DNA from: Chromohalobacter sp. 296-RDG
Lineage (GTDB): Bacteria; Pseudomonadota; Gammaproteobacteria; Pseudomonadales; Halomonadaceae
Length of the DNA: 64,000 nucleotides
NCBI RefSeq assembly: GCF_029889885.1
Contig: NZ_JARANY010000014.1
Span: forward strand, 1 to 64,000
Reading direction: 5' to 3'
The translations under genes were made by a program, and so were the position numbers. Below the pieces are notes generated by a model. That model was given only the letters and a program-made list of their open reading frames with translations. It was not told the origin of the DNA and did not search any database. Below, piece after piece: positions 30,314 to 41,423 of the stretch (its first letter is position 1; each line of letters begins with the position of its first letter).

Positions 30314-31129
30314 ATGCAAAGGACGTTGCCGTCTCGCCTGCGCACGCCGCTCGCCATCGCCATGGTCGGCCTCATGCTTGCCGCCTGCAGTACTTCGCCC
30401 CTGGGACGCAACCAGTTGGCGCTGTTTTCCAACGATGAACTCGAGCAGATGGGGCAGCAAAGCTTCACCCAATATCAGGAAGAATTGCCCGAGGTCGGTG
30501 GCGCTACGCACGATTACGTGCAGTGCGTCGCCAATGCCATTACTGCCGAGGTGCCCGCCGATGCGCAGGTCGAAGACTGGGAAGTCAAGGTCTTCAAGGA
30601 CGACTCGGCCAACGCCTTTGCACTGCCGGGGGGTTACATCGGGGTCAATAGCGGCTTACTGGATATTGCCGAGGGCCAGGACCAACTGGCCGCCGTCATC
30701 GGCCACGAGGTAGCACACGTCCTCGCGCATCACGCCAACGAGCGTGTGTCGACGCAAGCCGCCACACAGACCGGACTCTCGATCCTGCAGTCGGCCGCGG
30801 GGCTGGAAGGCGCTACCGGCGAACAGCTCATGGGGCTTCTCGGCGCGGGCGCCCAATACGGCGTGATCCTTCCCTTCTCACGCAAGCACGAATCGGAAGC
30901 CGACAAGCTCGGCCTGGACTTGATGGCGGAAGCCGGCTTCAACCCCAGCGCCAGCATCGATCTATGGCAGAACATGGCCTCACAAAGCCAGGGCGCGCCC
31001 CCGGAATGGCTCTCCACCCATCCCAGCAACCAGTCACGCATTCAAGGCTTGCAAGATCGTCTGGACGAAGCCACGCCGCTTTACGAGCAGGCCCGGGCCA
31101 ACGGCAAGCGCCCCAACTGCCAACGCTGA
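30314..31129 (+). CDS. M48-family metalloprotease lipoprotein
   Basis: This is a cell-envelope zinc peptidase of 271 residues. A lipoprotein signal ends in LMLAAC near residue 25. The zinc motif HEVAHVLAHH lies near residue 134 with the third ligand in HESEADKLG. It resembles E. coli LoiP/YcaL, which take part in outer-membrane quality control. CAGGAG lies 6 bases before the ATG. The gene is divergent from the DUF815 ATPase gene. Confidence 0.88.
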   Translation: MQRTLPSRLRTPLAIAMVGLMLAACSTSPLGRNQLALFSNDELEQMGQQSFTQYQEELPEVGGATHDYVQCVANAITAEVPADAQVEDWEVKVFKDDSANAFALPGGYIGVNSGLLDIAEGQDQLAAVIGHEVAHVLAHHANERVSTQAATQTGLSILQSAAGLEGATGEQLMGLLGAGAQYGVILPFSRKHESEADKLGLDLMAEAGFNPSASIDLWQNMASQSQGAPPEWLSTHPSNQSRIQGLQDRLDEATPLYEQARANGKRPNCQR

Positions 31130-31145
31130 TCGCCCCCCGAAAGCG

Positions 31146-31175
31146 AGACGCCGCCTCTGGAAGTCGGCGTCTGTT
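31146..31175. terminator. Hairpin between M48 peptidase and aroE
   Basis: AGACGCCG (31146-31153) and CGGCGTCT (31165-31172) form an 8-bp stem, followed by GTTTG. The flanking genes converge here. Confidence 0.6.
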
Positions 31176-31194
31176 TGCGGCCGGCGCACGGCCA

Positions 31195-33005
<1,811 letters not shown>

Positions 33006-33563
33006 TCAATCGCGCAGGACCTCGCCGTTTGCCAGATCGCGGATCGTGCTCGGCCGCGCGTACCCACCCAGCGCGCCATCGACGCGCGTCACCGCCTCGC
33101 CGAAGGCCGCGCGTATGTCATCGGCGCTCATCGCGGGCGGCTCACCGGCACGATTGGCCGAGGTCGAGACCAGCGGCCCGCCGAAGACGTTGCACAAGGC
33201 CTGTACCAGGGGATGATCGCTGACGCGCACCGCCAGGGTGGCGTGCTCGCCGCGCAACAACGGGCGTGCCCGGCCGTTGTCCGGCACCAGCCAGGTAGTG
33301 GGCGCCGCTTGGCTGGTCGCCAGACGCGCGCGTTGCGCCTCGTCGAGCCCTTCCAGCCAAGGCGCCAGTTGCGACACCGACCCAGCGATCAGGATCAGCC
33401 CCTTGGCAGGATCGCGTTGCTTGAGTTCGATCAACCGCGCCAAGGCGGCATCGTCATCGGGGTCGCAGCCCAGCCCCCACACTGCCTCGGTGGGATAAGC
33501 CACGATGGCGCCGCGGCGCAATGCCGCCACGGCGTGACTAAGAGTGTCGGACGTCTCTGACAT
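33006..33563 (-). CDS. tsaC: Threonylcarbamoyl-AMP synthase
   Basis: TsaC (YrdC/RimN) makes threonylcarbamoyl-AMP for the t6A37 modification of ANN-reading tRNAs. The product is 185 residues with AYPTEAVWGLGCDP and the KQRDPAKGLILI motif near residue 48, and PLVSTSANRAGEPP near 131. An in-frame TTG ten codons upstream is possible but adds nothing homologous. Confidence 0.93.
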   Translation of the reverse strand: MSETSDTLSHAVAALRRGAIVAYPTEAVWGLGCDPDDDAALARLIELKQRDPAKGLILIAGSVSQLAPWLEGLDEAQRARLATSQAAPTTWLVPDNGRARPLLRGEHATLAVRVSDHPLVQALCNVFGGPLVSTSANRAGEPPAMSADDIRAAFGEAVTRVDGALGGYARPSTIRDLANGEVLRD

Positions 33564-33650
33564 GACGAAGGATTTCACTTCACGGCGATACAAGATGCAG
33601 TCATCTTATCACGCACGCAGGGCGAGACGCCGTGCCACGCTGTCGCAGGC

Positions 33651-34790
33651 CTAGCGTGTGGCGCGGCGCACCCACCCCCCACTCACCTGCGCGGCCTGGC
33701 CGGCGAGCTCCAGTTCCAGCAGGCGCATCTGGCATCCGCCGACATCCAGCTCGCTGCGCTCGACGAGCACGTCCAGCGGCGTAGGGGCCGTATCCAACAG
33801 CGCCAGTAACGGGTCCTGGGGCACATCGAGGGGCACCGGAGCGTCTTCATGCATCGGTGGCGTCGCCGTATCGGCCTCAGACGATGCCGCGTTCAACGCC
33901 TGCCAATGGCCGAACTGCTCGAGAATATCGTCGCGTCCGCGTACCAGGCAGGCCCCGTCGCGGATCAGCCCCAGATTGCCGCGTGCCTGCACGTTGTGCA
34001 GCGAGCCGGGAATCGCGAAGACTTCGCGGTTCTGTTCCATCGCCAGCCGTGCGCTGACCAGCGAACCGCTCTTCTCGGCCGCCTCGACGACCAGCACGCC
34101 CAGTGACAACCCAGTGATGATGCGATTGCGGCGTGGAAAATAGCGCGCATGGGCCCGCGTCTCGGCGGGATGTTCGGAGAGCAGCAGGCCGCCTTCGTCG
34201 AGCAGACGGCGATACAAATCGGCATGACGCGGCGGATAGATCACGTCTACGCCGCAGCCGAGCACCGCGACGCTGCGTCCGCCAGCCTCCAGCGCCGTGC
34301 GTTGGGCCACGCCGTCGACACCCAGTGCCATGCCGCTGACGATGCCGAAGCCAGCATCTACGAGTTCTCGGGCGAAGAAAGCCGCGTTGTCGCGGCCTTC
34401 ACGGGTCGGTCGCCGCGTGCCGACCATAGCCAAACCCGGCAGATCGAGCGCAGCCAGGTCGCCCTTGGCCCATAGCAGTGCCGGCGGGTCGACGATTTCA
34501 TCGAGCAAGGCAGGCCAGGCCGGATGACCGGGATACAAGAGATGATGCGATGGCTGGCTCGACTCCCACGCCAGAGCCGCCGTAACCGGCGCCTCCAGAG
34601 GGCTCTTCGCGGGGTGGTCGAGCCAGTGCCGCAGCGTGTCGCGTGGCTCAGCGGGCATCGCCGCTAGCCAGGCCTCGGGCCAATCATCCGCCAAACCTTG
34701 CGCGGCCAGCTCTCGGCGGATGACCGCCAGACGCCGCGCGCCGAGTTTGGGTAAATGCGCCAGGGCACACCACTCTTTCGCTGTCATCAT
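33651..34790 (-). CDS. dprA: DNA-processing protein DprA
   Basis: DprA protects incoming single-stranded DNA and loads RecA during natural transformation. The product is about 379 residues with the Rossmann-like core: LAMVGTRRPTREG, GIVSGMALGVDGVAQ, AVLGCGVDVIYPPRH and FPRRNRIITGLS. A small C-terminal winged-helix domain follows. GAGGAAG lies before two adjacent ATGs (34790, 34787). It follows the surface-protein gene at 34802 by 11 bases. Confidence 0.92.
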   Translation of the reverse strand: MMTAKEWCALAHLPKLGARRLAVIRRELAAQGLADDWPEAWLAAMPAEPRDTLRHWLDHPAKSPLEAPVTAALAWESSQPSHHLLYPGHPAWPALLDEIVDPPALLWAKGDLAALDLPGLAMVGTRRPTREGRDNAAFFARELVDAGFGIVSGMALGVDGVAQRTALEAGGRSVAVLGCGVDVIYPPRHADLYRRLLDEGGLLLSEHPAETRAHARYFPRRNRIITGLSLGVLVVEAAEKSGSLVSARLAMEQNREVFAIPGSLHNVQARGNLGLIRDGACLVRGRDDILEQFGHWQALNAASSEADTATPPMHEDAPVPLDVPQDPLLALLDTAPTPLDVLVERSELDVGGCQMRLLELELAGQAAQVSGGWVRRATR

Positions 34791-34801
34791 GCGCGCCTTC
34801 C

Positions 34802-35713
34802 TCACCGTGCTTCCAATGACGTCAACACACGCCGTTCGGGCGTGCTCACGCCATCGCCCACTTCCAGTGGCCGCGAGGCCTCCATGACCAGCGCGTAGCT
34901 GACCCGCTCGAAGCTCTCGAACACCATCGCCACACCGCCGGGTTCGCCCGCCACGTGCAGGGTGTCATCCTCGAGGGGGTCGCTTACCTGCGCCGGCGCG
35001 GCATCCAGGGTCAGCACAGTGCCCGGCGCGATGCCATTCGTACGTCCCAGATCGAGCGCCACGATGGTGTGTCGGCCGACATAGTTCACGCCTTCGGGCA
35101 CGCCCAGAATCTCACCATCGACGACATGGTCTGGAACATGGGGAGAAAACGTCAGTGAGAGACGCTCTTCGCGATACGGCAGCAGGCGATCGCCGGGGCG
35201 TATTTCCTGACGTGCCTTGCGCACTTCGAAGACATCCAGGTCGCCGTCGCGCTTCACCCAACGGGCTTCGCCCACTGCGCGCAGCTCAATGCCCAGCAAC
35301 GCGTCACTTTCCGGATCATGGTAGATCGTGCCGGGGCGATAGATGACAAGCCGCGCATCACGCGAGCGCGCGGCCTCCTCGGCTGCACGGACATAAAACC
35401 GGTCGCCACTGCCGATCAGTTGATGCCCCTCTTCGCCCGCGACGACGTAGGGCGTAGCGTCCAGCGTGGCCTGCGAGTCGACAAGACGATATTCGTGCAG
35501 GAAGGGCGCCACCGTCTGACGCTCGATGGTGGAGACCGCCTCGCTCAGCGGCACTTCACGCACACGTGGGGACAGATGCACGACCTCACGCGGTTCATCG
35601 CGTCCCTCGGCAGCGTAGGCCGTGCCGAAAATAGCGACCAATGCCAAGCCGAGTCCCACTCGCATGCCGCCACACCACCGTCCAGCAGCGCTCCCGCCAT
35701 ATCCTGCCCACAT
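34802..35713 (-). CDS. Secreted LysM-family-like envelope protein without the LysM domain
   Basis: The product is about 303 residues. An N-terminal signal peptide contains VGLGLALVAIFGTAYA. The mature part resembles the C-terminal region of the LysM proteins encoded next to dprA in Pseudomonas (for example LSPRVREVPLSEAVSTI and GSGDRFYVRA). The N-terminal LysM module that gives that family its name is not visible, so direct peptidoglycan binding is doubtful. Function unknown. The start is uncertain; a second Met at residue 17 is possible. Confidence 0.7.
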   Translation of the reverse strand: MWAGYGGSAAGRWCGGMRVGLGLALVAIFGTAYAAEGRDEPREVVHLSPRVREVPLSEAVSTIERQTVAPFLHEYRLVDSQATLDATPYVVAGEEGHQLIGSGDRFYVRAAEEAARSRDARLVIYRPGTIYHDPESDALLGIELRAVGEARWVKRDGDLDVFEVRKARQEIRPGDRLLPYREERLSLTFSPHVPDHVVDGEILGVPEGVNYVGRHTIVALDLGRTNGIAPGTVLTLDAAPAQVSDPLEDDTLHVAGEPGGVAMVFESFERVSYALVMEASRPLEVGDGVSTPERRVLTSLEAR

Positions 35714-35962
35714 GATCGTCTCTTCTTCTGATTGCCAGCACGTCAACCTGCACCGCACCGAGGCTTTGGGCCCTCGGCATGCGTCAGGACGCACTGCTAT
35801 ACTATTCCCATATTCCGTCGCCCTGCTTCACCGCTGCTGGCGGCGCATCGCCTAGTCATTCGCTCTCGGGGGCATCGGCGTCCTTTCGGTTCCGTTCCCG
35901 CCGACGGCGCATTACACTAGCGGACAAATTTCACGTGACAGCATAACGGTTTTCTTAACGCC

Positions 35963-36475
35963 ATGGCCAAGCTGACCATTCTCGAATTTCCCGATGGACG
36001 CCTGCGCAAGAAGGCGGCGCCCGTCGAGACCGTCGACGACGAGATCCGTACGCTGGTCGACGACATGCTCGACACCATGTACGACGCCCAGGGCATCGGC
36101 CTGGCCGCGACCCAGGTCGACGTGCATCGCCGCGTCATCGTCATGGATGTCAGCGACGATCGCTCACAGCCCCGCGTACTGATCAATCCCGAATACACGC
36201 CGCTGGGTGAAGAACGCGAGCCCATGCAGGAAGGCTGCCTGTCGATCCCCGACCATTACGCCGAGGTGCCGCGTGCGTTGCGGGTATCGCTCAAGGCGCT
36301 GGATCGCGATGGCACGCCCTACGAGCTGGAGGCCGATGGCCTGCTCGCTCACTGCATCCAGCATGAGTGCGATCACCTCGAGGGAACGCTGTTCGTCGAC
36401 TATCTCTCGCCGCTCAAGCGCGACCGAATCATGAAAAAGATGCAGAAACGCCACAAGGCCATGCAGGACGCCTGA
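35963..36475 (+). CDS. def: Peptide deformylase
   Basis: Def removes the formyl group from nascent proteins. The product is 170 residues with all three family motifs: GIGLAATQ (about 45-52), EGCLS (about 90-94) and HECDH (about 134-138), which together supply the cysteine, two histidines and catalytic glutamate. It starts the def-fmt-rsmB group. The 249-base region before it, shared with the divergent envelope-protein gene, has TATACT at 35798-35803 but no matching -35. Confidence 0.96.
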   Translation: MAKLTILEFPDGRLRKKAAPVETVDDEIRTLVDDMLDTMYDAQGIGLAATQVDVHRRVIVMDVSDDRSQPRVLINPEYTPLGEEREPMQEGCLSIPDHYAEVPRALRVSLKALDRDGTPYELEADGLLAHCIQHECDHLEGTLFVDYLSPLKRDRIMKKMQKRHKAMQDA

Positions 36476-36632
36476 GGCCACGCAAACCTCTCGCCTCGCA
36501 CTCGCCAAACGGGCCGGCACTTGCCGGCCCGTGGCATTGAACGAACATGCCCGCCAGCGCAATGCGGCTTCTGCCATCGCCGCCGTATCCGCTATCATCC
36601 AGATCCCGCAAGCCGTTACGGAAGTCCGCCCG

Positions 36633-37607
36633 ATGTCCCAATCTCTGCGCGTCGCATTCGCCGGCACGCCCGATTTCGCCGCCGCCAGCCTCGCGGCGCT
36701 GCTCGAAAGCCGCCACGAGGTGGTCTCGGTGCACACTCAACCCGACCGTGGTGCAGGACGCGGACGCAAGCTCACGCCCAGCCCGGTCAAGGCGCTGGCG
36801 CTCGAACACGCGCTGCCCGTCCATCAGCCCACCACGCTCAAGGACGCCGATGCCCGGCAAACACTCGCCGACTGTAATGCCGACGTGCTGGTCGTCGTCG
36901 CCTATGGATTGATACTCCCGCAAGCGGTACTCGATATCCCGCATCTGGGCTGCCTCAACGTGCATGCCTCGCTGTTGCCCCGTTGGCGCGGTGCGGCGCC
37001 CATTCAGCGCGCCATCGAAGCCGGCGACACGCAAAGCGGGGTGACCATCATGCAGATGGACGCCGGCCTCGATACCGGCGACATGCTGCTGGTACGCGAC
37101 ACGCCTATCACCGCGACGACGACCAGCGGCGAGCTGCACGACCGTCTTGCCACATTGGGTGGAAAGGCCATCGTCGAGGCGCTCGACGCCCTGGCGGACA
37201 CGGGCCTGACCGCGACGCCTCAACCGGCGGAGGGCGTCACCTACGCCACCAAGCTGAGCAAGGCCGAGGCCGAACTCGACTTCACACGCCCTGCCGCCGA
37301 ACTCGCCGCCCGTGTGCGTGCCTTCAATCCCTGGCCGGTGGCCTGGACGCGCCTCGCAGGCGACGCACTGCGTCTGTGGTTGGCCGACCCTGCCCCCGAA
37401 ACCGGCGCCGCCGAGGTCCCCGGCACGCTGCTGGAAAGTACCCCGGACGCCCTGCGCATCGCCTGCGGTCCCGACGGCACCCAGGTGCTGCACATCACCC
37501 GCGCCCAGCTTCCCGGCGGCAAGCCGCTCGCGGTGCGCGATCTGCTCAATGCCCGTGGCGAGCGCTTCGCTCCGGGACAGCGACTGGGTCAGGAGACCAA
37601 CTCATGA
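36633..37607 (+). CDS. fmt: Methionyl-tRNA formyltransferase
   Basis: Fmt formylates initiator Met-tRNA using 10-formyltetrahydrofolate. The product is 324 residues with LRVAFAGTPDFAAASL at the start and HASLLPRWRGAAPIQRA near residue 110, where the catalytic Asn-His-Asp set begins, plus the C-terminal OB-fold tRNA-binding domain. The frame opens 102 bases upstream, but homology starts at this ATG. The stop overlaps the rsmB start (ATGA). Confidence 0.95.
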   Translation: MSQSLRVAFAGTPDFAAASLAALLESRHEVVSVHTQPDRGAGRGRKLTPSPVKALALEHALPVHQPTTLKDADARQTLADCNADVLVVVAYGLILPQAVLDIPHLGCLNVHASLLPRWRGAAPIQRAIEAGDTQSGVTIMQMDAGLDTGDMLLVRDTPITATTTSGELHDRLATLGGKAIVEALDALADTGLTATPQPAEGVTYATKLSKAEAELDFTRPAAELAARVRAFNPWPVAWTRLAGDALRLWLADPAPETGAAEVPGTLLESTPDALRIACGPDGTQVLHITRAQLPGGKPLAVRDLLNARGERFAPGQRLGQETNS

Positions 37608-38929
37608 GTACACCGGACATTCGCGCCGTCTGCGCCTCCGCCCTGTCTCCCGTACTCGACGGCAAGGGATCGCTGAACGCCCTCGATAGCACCTTGGAAT
37701 CCGCGGGTGTCGAAGGTCGCGATCGCGGCCTGGCCAAGGCGCTGTGCTTCGGGGTCTGTCGCACGCTGCCGCGTCTCGAGGCACTCTCCAAAATCCTGCT
37801 GCGCCAGTCATTCAAGCGCCGCGACCAGGACGTCCAAGCGCTGCTGCTGCTCGGCCTCTATCAGCTCTTGTATATGCGTGTCCCCGAGCACGCCGCCGTG
37901 GGTGAAACCGCTGGCGCCGCCCGCACGCTGGGTAAGGGCTGGGCCACGCGCGTTCTCAATGGCTGCCTGCGCCGCTTTCAGCGCGATACCCAGACACTTC
38001 AAGCGCAGGTCGATCGCGATCCCAGCATCGCGCTGCTGCATCCCGAATGGATGCTCACGCGTTGGCGCGAGGCTTGGCCCGACGACTGGCGCACATTGGC
38101 CGAGGCCAACAACCAGCCCGGTCCCATGACGCTGCGCGTCAATCGTCGCCATGCAGACCGCGAAGGCTACCTGGCCCGCTTGCGGGACGCCGGACTGGCC
38201 GCCGAGCTCACGCCGTACGCGGCGGATGGCGTGACCTTGCACGAGGCCTGCGACGTGCGCGCCCTGCCCGGTTTCGAAGAAGGCGCAGTCAGCGTGCAGG
38301 ACGAGGCCGCGCAACTGACCGCATCACTGCTCGAGCCGGCCCTGGCCACGACATCCAAAGCCCGCGTGCTGGATGCATGCAGCGCCCCCGGCGGCAAGAC
38401 CGCCCACCTGCTCGAAACCTTCGATCTCGAACTCACCGCCCTGGACAGCGACGCCGAGCGGCTCGACCGCGTCGACGCCACCCTGGCACGCCTCGGGCTC
38501 GAGGCTACCACAGTGGCCGCCGACGCCAGCCGCCTCGACTGGTGGGACGACCAAGCCTTCGATGCCGTGCTGCTCGACGCGCCCTGCTCGGGCACTGGTG
38601 TCATTCGCCGCCACCCGGATATCAAGCGCTTGCGCCGCCCCCGCGATATTCGTGAACTCGCCGCCCTACAGGCGCGTCTGCTCGACACCCTGTGGACGAC
38701 CCTCGCCCCCGGCGGCACGCTGCTCTACGCCACCTGCTCGGTGATGCCCGAAGAGAACCAGGACCAGATCGCAGCCTTCCTCGCCCGTACCCCGGACGCC
38801 AGCGCCGACGAACTCGACGTCGCCTGGGGCCGCTCCGCCGGTGCCGGGCGCCAGCTCCTGCCGCACATCGAAGGTCACGATGGCTTCTTCTACGCGCGTC
38901 TGCACAAAAGCACGTCTGCGCAACACTGA
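37604..38929 (+). CDS. rsmB: 16S rRNA (cytosine967-C5)-methyltransferase
   Basis: RsmB methylates C967 of 16S rRNA. The product is 441 residues: an N-terminal NusB-like domain (about 1-140), then a Rossmann methyltransferase with DACSAPGGKTAHLLE near residue 257, the motif-IV cysteine in DAPCSGTGVIRRHPDIK near 325, and the catalytic cysteine in LLYATCSVMPEEN near 378. The frame is open far upstream, but the ATG overlapping fmt fits. Confidence 0.95.
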   Translation: MSTPDIRAVCASALSPVLDGKGSLNALDSTLESAGVEGRDRGLAKALCFGVCRTLPRLEALSKILLRQSFKRRDQDVQALLLLGLYQLLYMRVPEHAAVGETAGAARTLGKGWATRVLNGCLRRFQRDTQTLQAQVDRDPSIALLHPEWMLTRWREAWPDDWRTLAEANNQPGPMTLRVNRRHADREGYLARLRDAGLAAELTPYAADGVTLHEACDVRALPGFEEGAVSVQDEAAQLTASLLEPALATTSKARVLDACSAPGGKTAHLLETFDLELTALDSDAERLDRVDATLARLGLEATTVAADASRLDWWDDQAFDAVLLDAPCSGTGVIRRHPDIKRLRRPRDIRELAALQARLLDTLWTTLAPGGTLLYATCSVMPEENQDQIAAFLARTPDASADELDVAWGRSAGAGRQLLPHIEGHDGFFYARLHKSTSAQH

Positions 38930-38960
38930 GGCGTCACCGCCGGCCTACGCCGCTTCCGCC

Positions 38961-38999
38961 TTGCCAGCGGCGTACGCGGCTTCGATACTGTAAGTATCG
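38961..38999 (+). promoter_or_regulatory. pncA promoter with a palindrome over the -10 box
   Basis: TTGCCA (38961-38966) and GATACT (38984-38989) are 17 bases apart. A 17-bp perfect palindrome, CGATACTGTAAGTATCG (38983-38999), covers the -10 box and the expected start point. This is a good place for a repressor of NAD salvage, but the repressor is not identified. Confidence 0.6.
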
Positions 39000-39019
39000 C
39001 ACCCCTAAGTGGAGCCCTC

Positions 39020-39667
39020 GTGTTGCAGGATGCCCTCGAGATCATCGATACGCGCTGTGCCCTGCTCGTCATCGACGTACAGCCCGACTTCATGCCCGGC
39101 GGCCCCCTGGCCTGTGCCGACGGCGACGCCATCCTGCCGGGATTGAGCCAGTTGCTCGGCGAGCGACGTTTCGCGCACGTCGTGGCGACCCAAGACTGGC
39201 ATCCCGCTCGGCACGTCTCCTTCGCCAGTGAGTATGCAGATTATCAACCCTTCGACACCCTCGACCTGTACGGCGAGCCGCAGACTCTATGGCCCGATCA
39301 CTGCGTGCAAAACACGCCTGGTGCCCGCCTGCATCCCGAGCTCGACTGGGCGCCGGTGGATCTGATCGTGCGCAAGGGATGCGATCCTCGCGTCGATTCC
39401 TACAGCGCCTTTCGCAACAACCTGGGGCCCGATGGCACACGTCCCACTACGGGGTTGGCCGGCTGGCTACGCGAACGTGGTGTCGACAGCGTCTATCTCT
39501 GCGGCCTGGCGCGTGACGTATGTGCGTTATGGAGCGCCGAGGACGCCGTCGCCGCGGGTTTCAAGACACGCTTTCTGTGGCCGCTGACACGCCCGGTCAC
39601 CCACGACACGGACGCCGCCACGCGGCAGCGTCTCACTCGGCTCGGTATCGAGATCATCGGCGCTTGA
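39020..39667 (+). CDS. pncA: Nicotinamidase
   Basis: PncA hydrolyses nicotinamide to nicotinate for NAD salvage. The product is 215 residues of the isochorismatase-like hydrolase family. The catalytic aspartate is in LVIDVQPDF near residue 19, the metal ligands are in TQDWHPARHVSF, the lysine is in VRKGCDP near residue 117 and the nucleophilic cysteine is in CGLARDVCALW near residue 160. It starts with GTG after TGGAG. Its promoter carries a palindromic operator candidate. Confidence 0.9.
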   Translation: MLQDALEIIDTRCALLVIDVQPDFMPGGPLACADGDAILPGLSQLLGERRFAHVVATQDWHPARHVSFASEYADYQPFDTLDLYGEPQTLWPDHCVQNTPGARLHPELDWAPVDLIVRKGCDPRVDSYSAFRNNLGPDGTRPTTGLAGWLRERGVDSVYLCGLARDVCALWSAEDAVAAGFKTRFLWPLTRPVTHDTDAATRQRLTRLGIEIIGA

Positions 39668-39703
39668 GCCAACCCATCGCACTTGAAGCGCAAGGAGAAC
39701 GCC

Positions 39704-39910
39704 ATGAGCGATCACGTCTACAAGCACATCGAACTGACCGGTAGCTCGCCGCACGGTATCGAGGATGCCGTGAACAAGGCGCTGGAAAAGGCCCGCGAGA
39801 GCCTGCACGGCATGCGTTGGTTCGAGATCATCGACACTCGCGGCCATCTCGAGGACGGCCGCGTGGGCCACTGGCAAGTCACCCTCAAGGTCGGCCTCTC
39901 CCTCGACTGA
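39704..39910 (+). CDS. Dodecin, flavin-storage protein
   Basis: Dodecins form hollow dodecamers that bind FMN, riboflavin or lumichrome. The product is 68 residues, the family length. It starts [16 protein letters not shown], with [10 protein letters not shown] carrying the tryptophan that stacks on flavin, and ends in [16 protein letters not shown] lies 6 bases before the ATG. It follows pncA by 36 bases and is closed by a hairpin. Confidence 0.92.
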   Translation: MSDHVYKHIELTGSSPHGIEDAVNKALEKARESLHGMRWFEIIDTRGHLEDGRVGHWQVTLKVGLSLD

Positions 39911-39933
39911 CCGGGCTCGTGCCCACGCGCCGT

Positions 39934-39957
39934 GGCGCCCCTGTCATTGGGGGCGCC
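39934..39957 (+). terminator. Hairpin after dodecin
   Basis: GGCGCCCC (39934-39941) and GGGGCGCC (39950-39957) form an 8-bp stem. It lies between the dodecin gene and trkA and probably separates the two transcripts. No strong T-run follows. Confidence 0.6.
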
Positions 39958-40003
39958 GCCTGGTTTATGCTACGCGCCAGTCACTGAGCGCGGATTCCCT
40001 CGC

Positions 40004-41377
40004 ATGAAGATCATCATCCTCGGCGCCGGCCAGGTCGGCGGCACACTGGCCGAACATCTGGCCAGCGAAGAAAACGACATCACCGTCGTCGATGTCGATA
40101 CCAAGCGTCTGCGCGAACTGCACAACCGTCTGGATATCCGCACGGTCGTCGGCACGGCGTCCTACCCCATGGTGCTACGCCAGGCCGGGGGCGAGGACGC
40201 CGACATGCTGATCGCGGTGACCAACTCCGACGAAGTCAACATGATCGCCTGCCAGGTCGCGCATACGCTTTTTCGCACGCCGACCAAGATCGCCCGCGTC
40301 CGCGCCACCGCCTATCTGACGCGCAAGGGGCTGTTTTCCCACGATGCGATTCCCGTCGATGTGCTGATCAGCCCCGAGCAGGTAGTCACCGACCATATTC
40401 GCCGCCTGATCGAATATCCCGGCGCGCTGCAGGTGCTCGATTTCGCCGGCAGCCTGGCCCAACTGGTGGCGGTCAAGGCCTACTACGGCGGCCCGCTGGT
40501 GGGTCAGGAACTCGGCTTCCTGCGGCGCCACATGCCCAATGTGGATACCCGCGTGGCAGCGATCTATCGCCGCAACCGAGCACTCATCCCTCACGGCGAC
40601 ACCGTCATCGAAGCCGACGACGAAGTCTTTTTCATCGCTGCGCGCAAGGATATCCGTGCAGTGATGAGCGAGTTGCGCAAGGTCGACCGTGACTTCCGCC
40701 GAGTGATCATCGCCGGTGGCGGCAACATTGGCGAGCGCCTCGCCGAGACACTCGAGCACAGCCACCAGGTGAAGATCATTGAGCATGAGCTGGAACGCTG
40801 CACGGTACTCTCGGAGCGCCTCGACCGCACCGTGGTGCTGCACGGCAGCGCGACCAGCAAGCGCTTGCTGCTGGAAGAGAACATCGAGGACTGCGATATC
40901 TTCTGCGCGCTGACCAACGACGACGAGGTCAACATCATGTCGTCGATGCTGGCCAAACGCCTGGGGGCCAAGAAAGTTCTGACGTTGATCAACAACGCCG
41001 CCTATGTGGATCTCGTCCAGGGCGGCGAGATCGATATCGCCATCTCGCCGCAGCAAGCCACCATCGGTGGTTTGCTCACGCATGTACGGCGCGGCGACAT
41101 CGTCAACGTACACTCGCTGCGACGTGGCGCGGCAGAGGCCATCGAGGCCATCGCCCACGGCGATTCGCGCTCCTCGAAGGTGGTGGGACGCACCATCGAC
41201 GAGATCGACTTGCCCAACGGCACCACTATCGGTGCCATCGTGCGCGGCAAGGAGGTTCTCATCGCCCACGACGATATCATGGTGGAAAGCGGCGACCATG
41301 TGATTCTCTTCGTCATCGATAAGCGCCGCATCCGCGACGTCGAACGCCTTTTCCAGGTAGGGCTGACGTTCTTCTGA
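40004..41377 (+). CDS. trkA: Trk potassium uptake peripheral subunit TrkA
   Basis: TrkA is the NAD-binding cytoplasmic gating subunit of the Trk potassium system. The product is 457 residues with two RCK halves, each with its own nucleotide-binding loop ([11 protein letters not shown] near residue 7 and [11 protein letters not shown] near 240) and a TrkA-C domain. It is followed by trkH 46 bases on. In halophiles potassium uptake is the first response to osmotic upshift. Confidence 0.95.
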   Translation: MKIIILGAGQVGGTLAEHLASEENDITVVDVDTKRLRELHNRLDIRTVVGTASYPMVLRQAGGEDADMLIAVTNSDEVNMIACQVAHTLFRTPTKIARVRATAYLTRKGLFSHDAIPVDVLISPEQVVTDHIRRLIEYPGALQVLDFAGSLAQLVAVKAYYGGPLVGQELGFLRRHMPNVDTRVAAIYRRNRALIPHGDTVIEADDEVFFIAARKDIRAVMSELRKVDRDFRRVIIAGGGNIGERLAETLEHSHQVKIIEHELERCTVLSERLDRTVVLHGSATSKRLLLEENIEDCDIFCALTNDDEVNIMSSMLAKRLGAKKVLTLINNAAYVDLVQGGEIDIAISPQQATIGGLLTHVRRGDIVNVHSLRRGAAEAIEAIAHGDSRSSKVVGRTIDEIDLPNGTTIGAIVRGKEVLIAHDDIMVESGDHVILFVIDKRRIRDVERLFQVGLTFF

Positions 41378-41423
41378 TGAGTAATCGGTTACCCACGACT
41401 CCCGTTTCTACAAGGCGACTACC

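Noticed and set aside
40175-41299. Long minus-strand frame (374 codons) inside trkA
   Set aside because: Antisense shadow of trkA, with no ribosome-binding site and no recognisable domain.
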